Source: an uncultured Lachnospiraceae bacterium (GTDB lineage: Bacteria > Bacillota > Clostridia > Lachnospirales > Lachnospiraceae). Taken from it: DNA of 44,585 bases. The position numbers and the translations under genes were made by a program. This document shows, piece after piece, positions 31,658 to 41,164 of the stretch (positions are counted from its first letter, which is position 1; each line of letters starts with the position of its first letter). Location of the stretch: positions 1 to 44,585 of the forward strand of contig CANRHU010000023.1 in NCBI GenBank assembly GCA_947630485.1. The letters run 5' to 3'. The notes under the pieces are model-generated. The model saw only the letters and a program-made list of their open reading frames with translations. It made no database searches and had not been told where the DNA came from.

Positions 31658-32630
31658 AGAAGAAATTGGTCGTCACGGAACCGTCGTCCCCGGTCAGATG
31701 AACCCCTTCCCAGTAATCCTCGGAGGGAGCGTCCGCTTCCGGGGCGTCCGCCTCAAACTGCGTATAAATCTGCCGAAAGACCTGATTCTTACGTTCCTCG
31801 TAGATTCGGGTCTTTCTCAGCTGAGTCGCCTCCTCCTCGTAATCGCTGACGCACTGGATGATATAGAACCACCCCCCGCATTCGATCAGAGGGCTCATCT
31901 CACCGGAGGCAAGCGCGAACGCCGCGTCCTCCACGGCCTGCGGCAGCTCGCCGCGGCCCAGCTGCCGCTCGATCTGCTCCCCCTCGCTCGTCTCCTGCGC
32001 GACAGTCAAAAAATCGCTTTCCTCCTGATTCACACGCCGATAGACGGCCTCCGCCGCCTCCCTGCTGGAGATCTGGATCATCCGGACAGAAATCACCTTC
32101 GCTTCGCTGTCGCTGACCTCCAAATCGATACCGTCCGTCAGACTGCCTACGACCTTATTGGCCAGATAGTAATCCTCATACAGCCCAAGCACATCCTCCT
32201 CCGTCGCCCCCGTAAACGCTTTGTCCTCCGCGGTAAGTCCCTGATAATACGCGGACGCCAGCGTCTGGAGCCGGGTCTGCTCCGCGCTGGTCAGGACAAA
32301 TCCACGCTGGGCCGCCAGCTGATTCATCATCCGAAGATTCGTGAGAAATTCCTCCACCTGATCCAGAAGATACGTCTCGAACGTCCTCCCGTCTTCAAGG
32401 ACTACCTCCCAGATCTGATCGGTATACACCCGTTCATAGCGGTTCCGCTCCGTGGCCGCCAGAATCATAGCCTGCGATTTCGTGTAACCATGTTCCGCCT
32501 CTTCCTCTTCCACGAAGGGGAAGCCCGCGCCGCAGCCGGACACCGACGCAGCCGACACCGCCAGAAGAAACGCCGCAAGGCGCGCGCCAAGCGCTCTCCG
32601 TCTCTTCCGCCTTATATATTCATCCTTCAT
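31629..32630 (-). CDS. PpiC/SurA-type peptidylprolyl isomerase lipoprotein
   Basis: The 333-residue precursor has a positively charged N-terminus (YIRRKRRR), a hydrophobic segment and a lipobox ending SVSGC near residue 28, so it is anchored outside the membrane. A SurA/PrsA-like helical N domain (about 60-170) and a rotamase region follow (FLTVAQETSEG, LGRGELPQAVEDAAFALASG, about 200-265). It would help secreted proteins fold. The tail contains a small EADAPEADAP repeat and ends in the shared 36-bp repeat. The start at 32630 is chosen so that the signal sequence is N-terminal. Confidence 0.88.
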   Translation of the reverse strand: MKDEYIRRKRRRALGARLAAFLLAVSAASVSGCGAGFPFVEEEEAEHGYTKSQAMILAATERNRYERVYTDQIWEVVLEDGRTFETYLLDQVEEFLTNLRMMNQLAAQRGFVLTSAEQTRLQTLASAYYQGLTAEDKAFTGATEEDVLGLYEDYYLANKVVGSLTDGIDLEVSDSEAKVISVRMIQISSREAAEAVYRRVNQEESDFLTVAQETSEGEQIERQLGRGELPQAVEDAAFALASGEMSPLIECGGWFYIIQCVSDYEEEATQLRKTRIYEERKNQVFRQIYTQFEADAPEADAPSEDYWEGVHLTGDDGSVTTNFFSLYQEEFGG

Positions 32631-32674
32631 GAACCGGATCCTTCCTTTTGTCTTTCCATGCGTCAAGAGAAAAA

Positions 32675-32735
32675 GGGAGCTGTTGCAAAAAGCAGTTTTC
32701 TCTTTAGCGCCCTGCGTCTTTTGCAACAGCCCCCC
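32675..32735 (-). terminator. Long-stem terminator after the PAP2-like gene
   Basis: GCTGTTGCAAAA and TTTTGCAACAGC form a perfect 12-bp stem extended by G/C pairs, with a roughly 28-nt loop that is purine/pyrimidine biased. On the minus strand it is followed by CCCTTTTTCTC. It separates the PAP2-like gene from the PpiC gene. Confidence 0.75.
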
Positions 32736-32745
32736 TTTTCCGTCT

Positions 32746-33207
32746 TCATCCGTACGCCATATCCACCAGAAGCGCCATCAGAATGCCAAGCACGGCCCCG
32801 GCGAATACCTGCAGCGGGGTATGTCCGACAAATTCCTTTAAGCGCTTCTCCACCTCCTGATTGTCCAGGCGAAACCAGTCCTGCTGCACAATCAGATTCA
32901 GAAGCTTCGCCTGCTTGCCGGTCTCCTGCCTGACGCCGATCGCATCGTACATGACGATGCTCGCCAGCACGAAGCTGACCGCAAATTCGAAGGAGGCGAG
33001 GCCGTAGCGCAGGCCGGACGCGACCGTCAGGGCGCACACCGTAGCCGAATGGGAACTGGGCATACCGCCGGATCCCACCAGACGCTCCGGCCGGAAGGAT
33101 TTATTAAACGCCATATCGATCATCGTCTTGAGCACCTGGGCTACCGTCCAGCCGGCTACAGCGCTCATCAGAAGCTGATTGCTCAAAAGCTCCTGCCATA
33201 CACCCAT
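32746..33207 (-). CDS. Divergent PAP2-family membrane protein
   Basis: The 153-residue protein has four predicted membrane helices and the divergent PAP2 (DUF212, YuiD-like) motifs GGMPSSHSATVCAL (about 47-60) and GHTPLQVFAGAVLG (about 130-143). Conventional PAP2 phosphatases use KxxxxxxRP, PSGH and SRxxxxxHxxxD motifs. Here PSSH and GHTP replace them, and the reaction is not established. It lies between glgA and the PpiC gene with a strong terminator behind it. The ribosome binding site is weak. Confidence 0.9.
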   Translation of the reverse strand: MGVWQELLSNQLLMSAVAGWTVAQVLKTMIDMAFNKSFRPERLVGSGGMPSSHSATVCALTVASGLRYGLASFEFAVSFVLASIVMYDAIGVRQETGKQAKLLNLIVQQDWFRLDNQEVEKRLKEFVGHTPLQVFAGAVLGILMALLVDMAYG

Positions 33208-33268
33208 ATCTACACCATCTCTCTTAAGTCTGTCCGGAAACGCGCGCAGGCCGCTCCCATCCCTGGTC

Positions 33269-34711
33269 TTATCCGATCAGCCAGTCGTACAGCTCCTGGT
33301 ACTTTAACGCCGACGCATGCCAGGAGAAATCCTGGGCCATGGCCCTTTCTACCATTTTGTTCCACTCGCGCTTTTTATCGTAGTAAATCCGCTCCGCATA
33401 GCGGACCGTGCCCAGCATCTCATGGGCGTTGTAATTGGCGAAGGAAAAGCCGGTGCCTGTCCCCTCGTACTCATTGTAGGGCTGCACGGTGTCCTTGAGG
33501 CCTCCGGTCTCCCTGACAATGGGAAGCGTGCCGTAGCGCAGCGACATCAGCTGGCTTAGGCCGCACGGCTCGAACAGCGACGGCATCAGGAACGCGTCGC
33601 AGGCCGCGTAGATCTTATGGGACAGCGGATTCGAATAATAAATATTGGCCGACACCTTGCCCGGATATTTCCAGGCGAAATGACGGAACATATTCTCATA
33701 GCGCTCCTCGCCGGTCCCCAGGACCACCAGCTGCACCGCGTCGCGGCACAGATCGTCCATCACATACTGGATCAGGTCGAAGCCCTTCTGGTCGGTCAGA
33801 CGGGAGACGATGCCGATCATCATGGCCTTCTCGTCCTCGTCAAGTCCCAGCTCCTTCTGCAGGGCCTTCTTATTCTTGATCTTCTCCTTGCGGAAGGTCT
33901 GCGCGCTGTAATGGGCCGGAATGTATTCGTCGGTTTCCGGATTGAACTCATCGTAATCAATGCCGTTGACAATGCCCCGGAGACTCCCCGCCCTGGCGCG
34001 CATCAGGCCGTCCAGGTTCTCGCCGTAGAACGGCATCTTGATCTCCTCTGCGTAAGTATTGCTGACCGTGGTGATGGCGTCGGCATAGACGATGCCGCCC
34101 TTCAGCAGGTTGCCGTTCCTATATGCCTCCAGTTTATCCGGCGTGAAATAATAGTCGGACAGACCGGTCAGTCTCTTAATGGTATCCACGTCCCACACGC
34201 CCTGGAATTTCAGGTTGTGGATCGTGATGACGCTCTTTATGCCGCGGAAAAACTCGCCGCCCGCAAAACGGTCCTTGAGATACACCGGTATCAGTCCGGT
34301 CTGCCAGTCATGGCAGTGGATCAGATCCGGCCGGAACCCGATTACAGGAAGCGCAGAGAGCGCCGCGTTGCAGAAGAACGAAAACTTCTCCAGATCGTAC
34401 AGCCAGTCGCCGTATAAGGTGCTGCCGTTAAAATACCACTCGTTGTCGATAAAGTAGAATTTGATGCCTTCGTATTCGCACGTCAGAATCCCGACGTAGC
34501 GGCTCTGCCCCAGATAATCCATGTAAAAATGGTCTATATAGCTCAGTTTATCCTTCCACTCCTGCTTCATGCACATATATTTGGGAAGCATGACGCGGAC
34601 GTCATAATACTCCCGGTCGAAGCATTTGGGAAGCGAACCGGCAACATCCGCCAGCCCTCCGGTTTTAACAAATGGTACTGCCTCAGACGCGACAAATAAG
34701 ATTTTCTTCAT
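33269..34711 (-). CDS. glgA: Glycogen synthase
   Basis: The 480-residue GT5 enzyme transfers glucose from ADP-glucose to growing glycogen. Motifs are KTGGLADV (residues 17-24, ADP-glucose binding), the starch-synthase catalytic domain with HCHDWQTGL, and the GT-B C-terminal half with PSLFEPCGLSQLMSLRYGTLPIVRETGGL. The length is usual. GGAGGG is 8 nt upstream of the ATG. Other glg genes are not adjacent, so glgA appears to be a single transcription unit next to spo0A. Confidence 0.97.
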   Translation of the reverse strand: MKKILFVASEAVPFVKTGGLADVAGSLPKCFDREYYDVRVMLPKYMCMKQEWKDKLSYIDHFYMDYLGQSRYVGILTCEYEGIKFYFIDNEWYFNGSTLYGDWLYDLEKFSFFCNAALSALPVIGFRPDLIHCHDWQTGLIPVYLKDRFAGGEFFRGIKSVITIHNLKFQGVWDVDTIKRLTGLSDYYFTPDKLEAYRNGNLLKGGIVYADAITTVSNTYAEEIKMPFYGENLDGLMRARAGSLRGIVNGIDYDEFNPETDEYIPAHYSAQTFRKEKIKNKKALQKELGLDEDEKAMMIGIVSRLTDQKGFDLIQYVMDDLCRDAVQLVVLGTGEERYENMFRHFAWKYPGKVSANIYYSNPLSHKIYAACDAFLMPSLFEPCGLSQLMSLRYGTLPIVRETGGLKDTVQPYNEYEGTGTGFSFANYNAHEMLGTVRYAERIYYDKKREWNKMVERAMAQDFSWHASALKYQELYDWLIG

Positions 34712-34822
34712 GAATGAACCCTCCTGTGCTTGGAACCCCTTTAAAGTATAGTATACAATACTTTTTCCGAATTAGGAAGTACATTCTTAGAAGTTTTGTG
34801 CGAAGTTTGTCAGATTTGCTCA

Positions 34823-34894
34823 CAATACGGAAAGCACGCGGCGCGATCCGGCGAACAGCCGGCCGTAAACCTGCGCGATCTTTCCGCCGTATTG
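34823..34894 (-). terminator. Long imperfect hairpin after spo0A
   Basis: CAATACGG and CCGTATTG bound a 72-nt segment with further internal pairing (AAAG/CTTT, CGCGC/GCGCG, CCGGC/GCCGG). It begins 3 nt after the spo0A stop codon. No T-run follows, so it could be a weak terminator or an RNA-stabilising structure. Confidence 0.4.
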
Positions 34895-34896
34895 AA

Positions 34897-35709
34897 TTAC
34901 ATCCGCTTATAATCCAGCCGGATCTTGTCGGAAAGTAATGCGATAAACTCAGAATTGGTCGGCTTGCCCTTGCCATTGCTGACCGTATAGCCGAATATCT
35001 CGTTGATCGTGTCCATTTTGCCCCTGCTCCAGGCCACCTCGATGGCATGGCGGATCGCACGCTCAACACGGCTGGGCGTAGTCTGATGCTTTTTGGCAAT
35101 GTTCGGATAGAGCACCTTCGTCACCGAAGCCAGCATATCCTGGTCGCAGACAGAAGAAATGATCGCGTCCCGCAGATACTGGTAACCCTTGATATGGGCC
35201 GGAACGCCGATCTCGTGCAGGATCTGGGTTACGTCGTTTTCCAGATTCTGTTCCATGTACTCCACCTGGTTCTCATAGGGCCGGATCTTGCGGGAATGGG
35301 GCAGGGACATCCCCTTCGGCCTCGTCGTATAGCCGGCCAGGCGGCGGACCTTGTCCACGACCACCTCGCGGGTAAACGGCTTCATGATAAAATAGTTCGC
35401 CCCCAGCCGAAAGGCATCCTCGGTCACATTCTCGCTGCCCGCCGCGGATACCATAATGAACGAGGGCTTCTTCGTCAGCTTTTCTTCGTTTCTCACCTTC
35501 TCCATAACCGTAAGTCCATCCATACCCGGCATGATTACGTCCAGAAGGACGACATCCGGTTTGGTGGAGACGATCATCTCATAGGCTTCATCGCCTGTCT
35601 CTGCTTTCCCCACAATCTGAATGCCGTCTTCGCCTGCCAGCATCTGATTCAGGAGAGCCAGTGTTTTCGGGTTGTCCTCAGCGATTGCTACGCTCAGAGT
35701 TGGTGTCAT
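34897..35709 (-). CDS. spo0A: Sporulation transcription factor Spo0A
   Basis: The 270-residue master regulator of sporulation has the receiver domain acidic pocket AIAEDN (8-13), phosphoacceptor Asp57 in [14 protein letters not shown], and Lys in YFIMKPF. The Spo0A_C DNA-binding domain includes [16 protein letters not shown], the highly conserved [17 protein letters not shown] and [20 protein letters not shown]. It shows that the host lineage can probably form spores. A strong GGAGG precedes the ATG. The neighbours are glgA and glycoside hydrolases; the common partner spoIVB is not present on either side. Confidence 0.98.
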   Translation of the reverse strand: MTPTLSVAIAEDNPKTLALLNQMLAGEDGIQIVGKAETGDEAYEMIVSTKPDVVLLDVIMPGMDGLTVMEKVRNEEKLTKKPSFIMVSAAGSENVTEDAFRLGANYFIMKPFTREVVVDKVRRLAGYTTRPKGMSLPHSRKIRPYENQVEYMEQNLENDVTQILHEIGVPAHIKGYQYLRDAIISSVCDQDMLASVTKVLYPNIAKKHQTTPSRVERAIRHAIEVAWSRGKMDTINEIFGYTVSNGKGKPTNSEFIALLSDKIRLDYKRM

Positions 35710-35735
35710 GATTTGTCCTCCTTTTATATGCCTTT

Positions 35736-35764
35736 GTAACTGTGAAGTTCTCGGGGACAGTTAC
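35736..35764 (-). promoter_or_regulatory. Hairpin in the spo0A 5' leader
   Basis: GTAACTGT and ACAGTTAC form a perfect 8-bp stem with a 13-nt loop, inside the predicted 60-nt leader and about 20 nt upstream of the GGAGG. It might affect message stability or translation. Confidence 0.45.
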
Positions 35765-35775
35765 GTGATATTTCG

Positions 35776-35804
35776 ATTATAAACTTGCGGAAATAGCGGT
35801 GCAA
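35776..35804 (-). promoter_or_regulatory. Predicted spo0A promoter
   Basis: On the minus strand TTGCAC (35799-35804), a 17-nt spacer and TATAAT (35776-35781). The weak -35 fits an activated or regulated promoter. Confidence 0.55.
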
Positions 35805-35820
35805 ATGGATTCTACCGCAA

Positions 35821-35830
35821 GTTTCGACAA
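35821..35830 (-). promoter_or_regulatory. 0A-box-like site upstream of spo0A
   Basis: On the minus strand TTGTCGAAAC contains TTGTCGAAA, matching the TTGTCRAAA core of Spo0A boxes. It is about 20 nt upstream of the predicted -35, a place suited to autoregulation by Spo0A-P. Confidence 0.6.
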
Positions 35831-35839
35831 CTTTGGGGC

Positions 35840-35881
35840 AAAAAATTGTCCCGTCTGCCGGGCAAACCGACAGGCGGGACA
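35840..35881 (-). terminator. Terminator of the glycoside hydrolase operon
   Basis: On the minus strand TGTCCCG, CTG and related bases pair with a matching arm around the TTTGCC loop (35847-35881), followed by an AATTTTTT tract (35840-35846). It is about 35 nt after the stop of the last GH3 gene. Confidence 0.8.
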
Positions 35882-35914
35882 GGAGAAAAAAATATCCGTT
35901 CAGAAACAAAGACT

Positions 35915-38551
35915 TCATCTGACGCCGTATGGCTTTGAACCCTCGTATACCGAGCTCACCATCACGATATGGAGAATCCTCTTTGCCGCCGCGCGCAGCT
36001 CTCCCAGGGTCAGCGGATACGCCGCGTCGCCCGCTGCCGCCCCTACGGACTTCACAATCTCGTCCACATCGTTCTGACTTCCGGGCATTGTCAGGTCATT
36101 GCCGGCCTTCACGCACCCTGCCGCGTTGGAGCAGCCGTATTTGAAGGTCTTGCCCGGCTCCATCTCGATCGATCCCGTGGTGCCCCAGTCGGTCATCACA
36201 AAACCCTGAAAGCCCCATTCCTGCCGGGCGATTGCCGTCAGAAGTTCGTAACTATTGGCGGTATGAAGACCATTGACAAGGTTATAGGATGTCATGATAG
36301 ACATAGGCTGGGCGCGCTTCACCGCGATCTCAAAGCCTTTCAGATAGATCTCCCGGGCCGCACGCTCGCTCACATGGGCATTCGTATGCATCCGGTTGTC
36401 CTCCTGGTTATTGAAGGCGAAATGCTTGATCGTCGTACCCACGCCTGGGTGCTTCTGGACGCCCCAGGTATCCGCCGCCGCGCACATTCCGGCAATCAGC
36501 GGATCCTCGGAATAATACTCGAAATTGCGGCCGCAGAGCGGATTGCGGTGGATATTCATGCCGGGGGCCAGCCACAGGGTCACGCCCAGTTCCTCCATCT
36601 CCTCGCCTACGATGTCGCCGGCCTCCGCAATGGCGTCCACATCCCAGGTCTGCGCCAGAAGCGTGGCGATCGGAATCGCCGTGCAGTACTGATAATAATG
36701 GGTCGCGTCATCCGGAACTTCCGGCTTCGGCACGCCGGCGCTCAGAAGCTCCATACCCGGAAGCGGCGCATCTCCGATCCCCGGGATCTGGTTGCCGTCG
36801 TGATCTACGACAAAATGGGTGGACAGGCGCAGTCCCGCCGGACCGTCCGCCAGGATCATATTGCGGATATTGCGGTCGGAAAGCATCAGGGATGTGGTGT
36901 CGCCGGCCGCGCCCGGACATGCCGCGGACGCGGAGCCGATCACGGACTCACCGCCGAAACCGCCTCTCGCCGTACCGACGCACAGGGTCGCCATCTCCTC
37001 CACCGTCAGCTGGTTCACCAGCTCGTCCAGAGTATAGCTTCCGGCCTTCACCTCATTCATCGTGATCTTATGGCCGTCGTTATCCGGCTCAGGCTGCTCT
37101 CCCGCTCCTATGGGGCTGTACACCGCCGTGAAGCAGGGAATCTTCTCCGCCAAAACCGCCAGCTTCGGGGCCGCCGCCTTCTCCGCATCTTCCCCTTCGT
37201 AGGTGTAGGACTTTGCTCCGGCCGAGGAGAGCATCTCCATCTCCACATCCAGCTTCAGATAGTTCGCCAGTTGTGCCGTCACCACCTCTTTGTCAAGGAC
37301 AAGCGCGGCCGCTACCTTCGTCGCGCGGGAATGCTCTCCCACACGCACATAGTAAACACCGGGCTCCAGTACATACGCCGCCTTCGTCTCGCTGTAGGAA
37401 GCCATATCCGTCACATGAAATTCGATTGCCAGCGTCTGCTTCTCGCCGGGGGCCAGAAGCTTCGTCTTTGCGTAAGCGGCCAGCTCCTGATACGGTTTCT
37501 CCAGCGCGCCCCGCGGAGCCGAGTAGTAAACCTGCACCACCTCTTTTCCGGAATAGACGCCGCCGGTATTCGTAACCTCTACATTGACTGTAACCTGATT
37601 ACCGCTAACAGTTACAGAGTTACATGCAACATCAAACGTCGTATAGGACTTGCCATAGCCGAACGGATAAGCGGGGGCCACGCCGAAGGTGTCAAAATAC
37701 CGATATCCGACGTAGATTCCCTCTTTGTAGTACTCGTCGTTCACATCGCCGTTCACATGACTGAAATTCATAGCTCCCGGATAATCCGCATACTGTTCGG
37801 CCCAGGTCGTCGTCAGATGTCCGCTCGGCGTAACCTTGCCCAAAAGCACGTCGGCAAGCGCATAGCCGCCGATATTGCCGGCCTGGCTCATCAGAAGGAT
37901 CGCGCCGATTCCCTTCGTCCTGCGCAGGAAACGGGTATCCAGTACGCCGCCCACATTCAGCACCACGATCACGTTCTTATAGTAAGAGGTCAGCGCCTGA
38001 ATCGCCTCCTCCTCCACCTCAAACAGTTCAAAATCGCCTCTGACCGGCGCGCGGTCCTTGCCCTCGCCGGAATTGCGGGATACGATAAAAACAGCCGTAT
38101 CCGTCCCCGACGCGTCCATATCCTCCCTCGTCACCGGGATGATCGCCGGCTCCTTGAACGGATTATTGAACAGTTCCATGACTGCCCCGGCTCCATTTTC
38201 CGCGACTTTCTTTGCGAACTCGGCAAAATACTCCGCCCGCGCGGCCTCGATCACCTGATCATACCGGTCAAGCCAGCCCTTTGTGGCGACCGTCAGCCCC
38301 GCTGCTTCCAGCCCCTGCTCTATATTGACCACTTCCCGGCTGTTCACGTCGCCGGAGCCGGTGCCGCCCTTGATGGTTCTGCGCCCGCCGTTTCCGAAAA
38401 GGGCCACCTTCTTTGTCTCCGCCCCAAGCGGCAGCGCTCCCGCATTCTCCAGAAGCACCATGCCCTGTGACGCCACCTTCCGCGCCCTCTCCATGTTCCT
38501 TACCTCGCGCTCACTTACCGCCGAGGATGTCGATGCATGAAACTTCGCCAT
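35915..38551 (-). CDS. GH3 beta-glucosidase-like enzyme with reversed domain order
   Basis: In this 878-residue protein the GH3 C-terminal alpha/beta domain comes first (about 25-310, GMVLLENAGALPL, GGTGSGDVN), then a fibronectin-III-like domain (about 320-410, TNTGGVYSGKEVVQVYY) and finally the TIM-barrel domain (about 500-865). The barrel has ILADGPAGLRLS, RNPLCGRNFEYYSEDP, TIKHFAFNNQE and MTDWGTTG, where Asp788 is the expected nucleophile. Such circularly permuted GH3 enzymes are known in rumen and gut Clostridia. There is no signal peptide, so it acts on imported sugars. AGGAGG lies about 11 nt upstream. It is the last gene of the GH3-GH31-GH3 row. Confidence 0.93.
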   Translation of the reverse strand: MAKFHASTSSAVSEREVRNMERARKVASQGMVLLENAGALPLGAETKKVALFGNGGRRTIKGGTGSGDVNSREVVNIEQGLEAAGLTVATKGWLDRYDQVIEAARAEYFAEFAKKVAENGAGAVMELFNNPFKEPAIIPVTREDMDASGTDTAVFIVSRNSGEGKDRAPVRGDFELFEVEEEAIQALTSYYKNVIVVLNVGGVLDTRFLRRTKGIGAILLMSQAGNIGGYALADVLLGKVTPSGHLTTTWAEQYADYPGAMNFSHVNGDVNDEYYKEGIYVGYRYFDTFGVAPAYPFGYGKSYTTFDVACNSVTVSGNQVTVNVEVTNTGGVYSGKEVVQVYYSAPRGALEKPYQELAAYAKTKLLAPGEKQTLAIEFHVTDMASYSETKAAYVLEPGVYYVRVGEHSRATKVAAALVLDKEVVTAQLANYLKLDVEMEMLSSAGAKSYTYEGEDAEKAAAPKLAVLAEKIPCFTAVYSPIGAGEQPEPDNDGHKITMNEVKAGSYTLDELVNQLTVEEMATLCVGTARGGFGGESVIGSASAACPGAAGDTTSLMLSDRNIRNMILADGPAGLRLSTHFVVDHDGNQIPGIGDAPLPGMELLSAGVPKPEVPDDATHYYQYCTAIPIATLLAQTWDVDAIAEAGDIVGEEMEELGVTLWLAPGMNIHRNPLCGRNFEYYSEDPLIAGMCAAADTWGVQKHPGVGTTIKHFAFNNQEDNRMHTNAHVSERAAREIYLKGFEIAVKRAQPMSIMTSYNLVNGLHTANSYELLTAIARQEWGFQGFVMTDWGTTGSIEMEPGKTFKYGCSNAAGCVKAGNDLTMPGSQNDVDEIVKSVGAAAGDAAYPLTLGELRAAAKRILHIVMVSSVYEGSKPYGVR

Positions 38552-38769
38552 TCCTTATTTCCCTCCTGTTATCTTAATTATTCTTGAGCCTTCCGGCCTT
38601 TGTTACACCATTCTCACATCTCACCGCCCCACCGCAGCCCTGTCCGCAGGCTGATCCGCTGCCACCCCGCAGCCATATCCGCTGACCGACGATCTACTTC
38701 GCCGCCCTCGCGGCCATCATCCGCAGGCCAATCCCCAGCGTCCCGCAGACTGTCCGCAGGTTCCGAATT

Positions 38770-41118
38770 TCAGAACATCACTTCATCCTTCTCAACATAC
38801 AGCACCGTATCCTTACCGTCAGCCGTCACCGCAACCCCGTCGGCCGCCGTAACACCATCCGCCCTCAGCGCGCCGCACGCCATGCCGTCCACCAGCCGGA
38901 CCGTGCATCCCTTCGCCCCGGTGATCTTTCCCGTAAGCCGCCCGTCCGCCAGCTCAAGCCTTAAACAGGCCGCCTTCTCCTCTCTCTGCCAAACGCAGAA
39001 TTCGACATCCGCAAACGGCCCAAACACCTTAAATTCCAGGTTTCCGGCAAAATCATATTCCGCCCGCTCATACTTCTTTCCGACCGGAATCACGCTTCCG
39101 GCCTTCACCCACAGCGGAATCGACAGATATCCGTGCTTCTCCTTCCGCCACACGCCGCCTTCCGCCGTCTCGCCGGTCAGATAGTTGATCCATTTTCCCG
39201 CAGGCAGATAGTAGTGGGCGATCCCCTGATCGTTAAAGATCGGCGCCACCAGCAGGCTGTCGCCCAGCATGTACTGCTTATCCAGATACCGGCAGTTGGG
39301 GTCGTCCGTAAATTCCATCGCCATGCTGCGCATCATCGGCACGCCGGTCCTGGACGTGTTCACCGCGCTGCTGTACAGATACGGCGTCAGACTGTGCTTT
39401 AAATCCGTAAAGAACCGCACCACGTCCACGGCCTCCTCGTCGTACAGCCACGGCACCCGGTAGGAACCGCTGCCGTGCAGACGGCTGTGGGAAGACAGAA
39501 GCCCGAAGGCCGCCCAGCGCTTGTACACATCCGGCGTGGACGTATTCTCAAAGCCGCCGATATCGTGGCTCCAGAATCCAAAGCCGCTGCTTGTCAGCGA
39601 CAGGCCGCCCCGCAGGCTCTCCGCCATGGACTCGTAATCCGACCAGCAGTCGCCGCCCCAGTGAACCGGGAACTTCTGCCCGCCTGCCGTCGCCGACCGG
39701 GCGAACAGCACCGCCTCGCCATGACCTTTCTTCTGCTCCAGCAGGTCGAACACGGTCTTATTGTAAAGGTACGTATAGAAATTGTGCATCTTCACCGGAT
39801 CCGCGCCGTTATAGTAGACGCAGTCGGTCGGAATCCGCTCGCCAAAATCGGTCTTGAAGCAATCCACGCCCATATCCAGAAGCTCCGAAAGCTTCTCCTG
39901 ATACCAGCGGCACGCCTCCGGATTGGTAAAATCGATGATCGCAAGCCCCGGCTGCCACATATCCCACTGCCAGACGTCGCCGTTGGGCCTCTTTAAGAAA
40001 TAGCCCTTCTCCGCGCCCTCGTCAAACAGAACCGACTCCTGGCCCACGTAGGAATTGATCCAGACGCAGATCTTCACGCCCTTCTCCTTGATCCGGGCGA
40101 TCATCCCCTTCGGATCCGGGAACACCCGGCTGTCCCACAGAAAATCCGTCCAGTGGAATTCCTTCATCCAGCAGCAGTCGAAATGGAACACCGACAGCGG
40201 AATCCCTCTCTCGTGCATACCGTCGATGAAACTCATGACCGTCTGCTCGTCATAATTGGTCGTAAAGGACGTGGACAGCCACAAACCGAAAGTCCACTGC
40301 GGCGGCAGGGCCGGCTTGCCGGTCAGATCCGTGTAACGCATAAGGACTTCCTTCATCGTCGGACCGTTGAAGAAATAGTAATCCAGGCTCTCGCCCTCCA
40401 CCGCGAACGCCAGCCTGCTGGCCTGCTCCGTGGCCACCTCAAACTCCACCCGCTCCGGATGGTTGACAAACACGCCGTAGCCCTTGCTGGACAGATAGAA
40501 CGGAATGTTCTTGTACGCCTGCTCCGTGCTGGTGCCGCCGTCCTCATTCCAGATGGAAACGGACTGGCCGTTCTTCACAAACGGCGTGAACCGCTCGCCC
40601 ATGCCGTAGATATTTTCATCCACCGAAAGCCCCAGCTGCTGGCACATCCAGGCGTCCCCGCCCTTGTCGTAGGCCATGCCGGTCCAGTTGGTCTTTACGT
40701 AACCCAGGTCGCGCTGGCCCGCCTTCGTGATGACCTCCTGCTCATCTCCGCGCACAAACGTCATAGACCAGTTCTCCCGGTCGATCACAAGACTCAAGCT
40801 TCCGCTTGCAACCTTCAGAAGATTTCCCTGCTCGGATACCTCAAGCGCCTTCTCCGCACAATTCTGCAAATCAAACTCCGGCGCCTTCTTCTGTACCCCC
40901 TTGTGGTGGTACGTCTGCACCCGGAGAACCTCCGGCGCCGGCGAAGTAATCCGCAGCGTCAGGTTGATCCCGCCCAGGGTATCGCCCTTGCCCCGGATCC
41001 GCGAGGTCGGCGCCACCAGGCGCACCTCCTTCTCCGCGATATGCGTCTCATAGACGTGCTGCGGCGCAAACCACGACACGCCCTCCTTCATAAGCCAACA
41101 ACCATTGTGGAATTTCAT
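38770..41118 (-). CDS. yicI: GH31 alpha-xylosidase (YicI type)
   Basis: The 782-residue cytoplasmic enzyme aligns in length and motif spacing with E. coli YicI (772). The nucleophile motif FKTDFGERIP puts Asp424 and the acid/base motif HWGGDC puts Asp490, both about 8 residues later than the YicI pair. IYGMGERF, FHFDCCWM and SHDIGGF are also present. It releases alpha-1,6-xylose from isoprimeverose-type ends of xyloglucan oligosaccharides. ATG at 41118 follows AAAGGAG. It is flanked by two GH3 genes, as expected for alternating removal of xylose and glucose. A CTGCGG-rich gap of 218 bp follows, with no obvious signal. Confidence 0.95.
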   Translation of the reverse strand: MKFHNGCWLMKEGVSWFAPQHVYETHIAEKEVRLVAPTSRIRGKGDTLGGINLTLRITSPAPEVLRVQTYHHKGVQKKAPEFDLQNCAEKALEVSEQGNLLKVASGSLSLVIDRENWSMTFVRGDEQEVITKAGQRDLGYVKTNWTGMAYDKGGDAWMCQQLGLSVDENIYGMGERFTPFVKNGQSVSIWNEDGGTSTEQAYKNIPFYLSSKGYGVFVNHPERVEFEVATEQASRLAFAVEGESLDYYFFNGPTMKEVLMRYTDLTGKPALPPQWTFGLWLSTSFTTNYDEQTVMSFIDGMHERGIPLSVFHFDCCWMKEFHWTDFLWDSRVFPDPKGMIARIKEKGVKICVWINSYVGQESVLFDEGAEKGYFLKRPNGDVWQWDMWQPGLAIIDFTNPEACRWYQEKLSELLDMGVDCFKTDFGERIPTDCVYYNGADPVKMHNFYTYLYNKTVFDLLEQKKGHGEAVLFARSATAGGQKFPVHWGGDCWSDYESMAESLRGGLSLTSSGFGFWSHDIGGFENTSTPDVYKRWAAFGLLSSHSRLHGSGSYRVPWLYDEEAVDVVRFFTDLKHSLTPYLYSSAVNTSRTGVPMMRSMAMEFTDDPNCRYLDKQYMLGDSLLVAPIFNDQGIAHYYLPAGKWINYLTGETAEGGVWRKEKHGYLSIPLWVKAGSVIPVGKKYERAEYDFAGNLEFKVFGPFADVEFCVWQREEKAACLRLELADGRLTGKITGAKGCTVRLVDGMACGALRADGVTAADGVAVTADGKDTVLYVEKDEVMF

Positions 41119-41164
41119 ACTTACCGATCTCCTTTTCCTACATTCGCAGCCATAGCCGCTCAAA

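Noticed and set aside
35969..38470. Long plus-strand open frame opposite the permuted GH3 gene
   Set aside because: It is antisense to a protein with clear GH3 motifs, lacks a ribosome binding site, and is Arg/His-rich, as expected from a GC-rich shadow frame.
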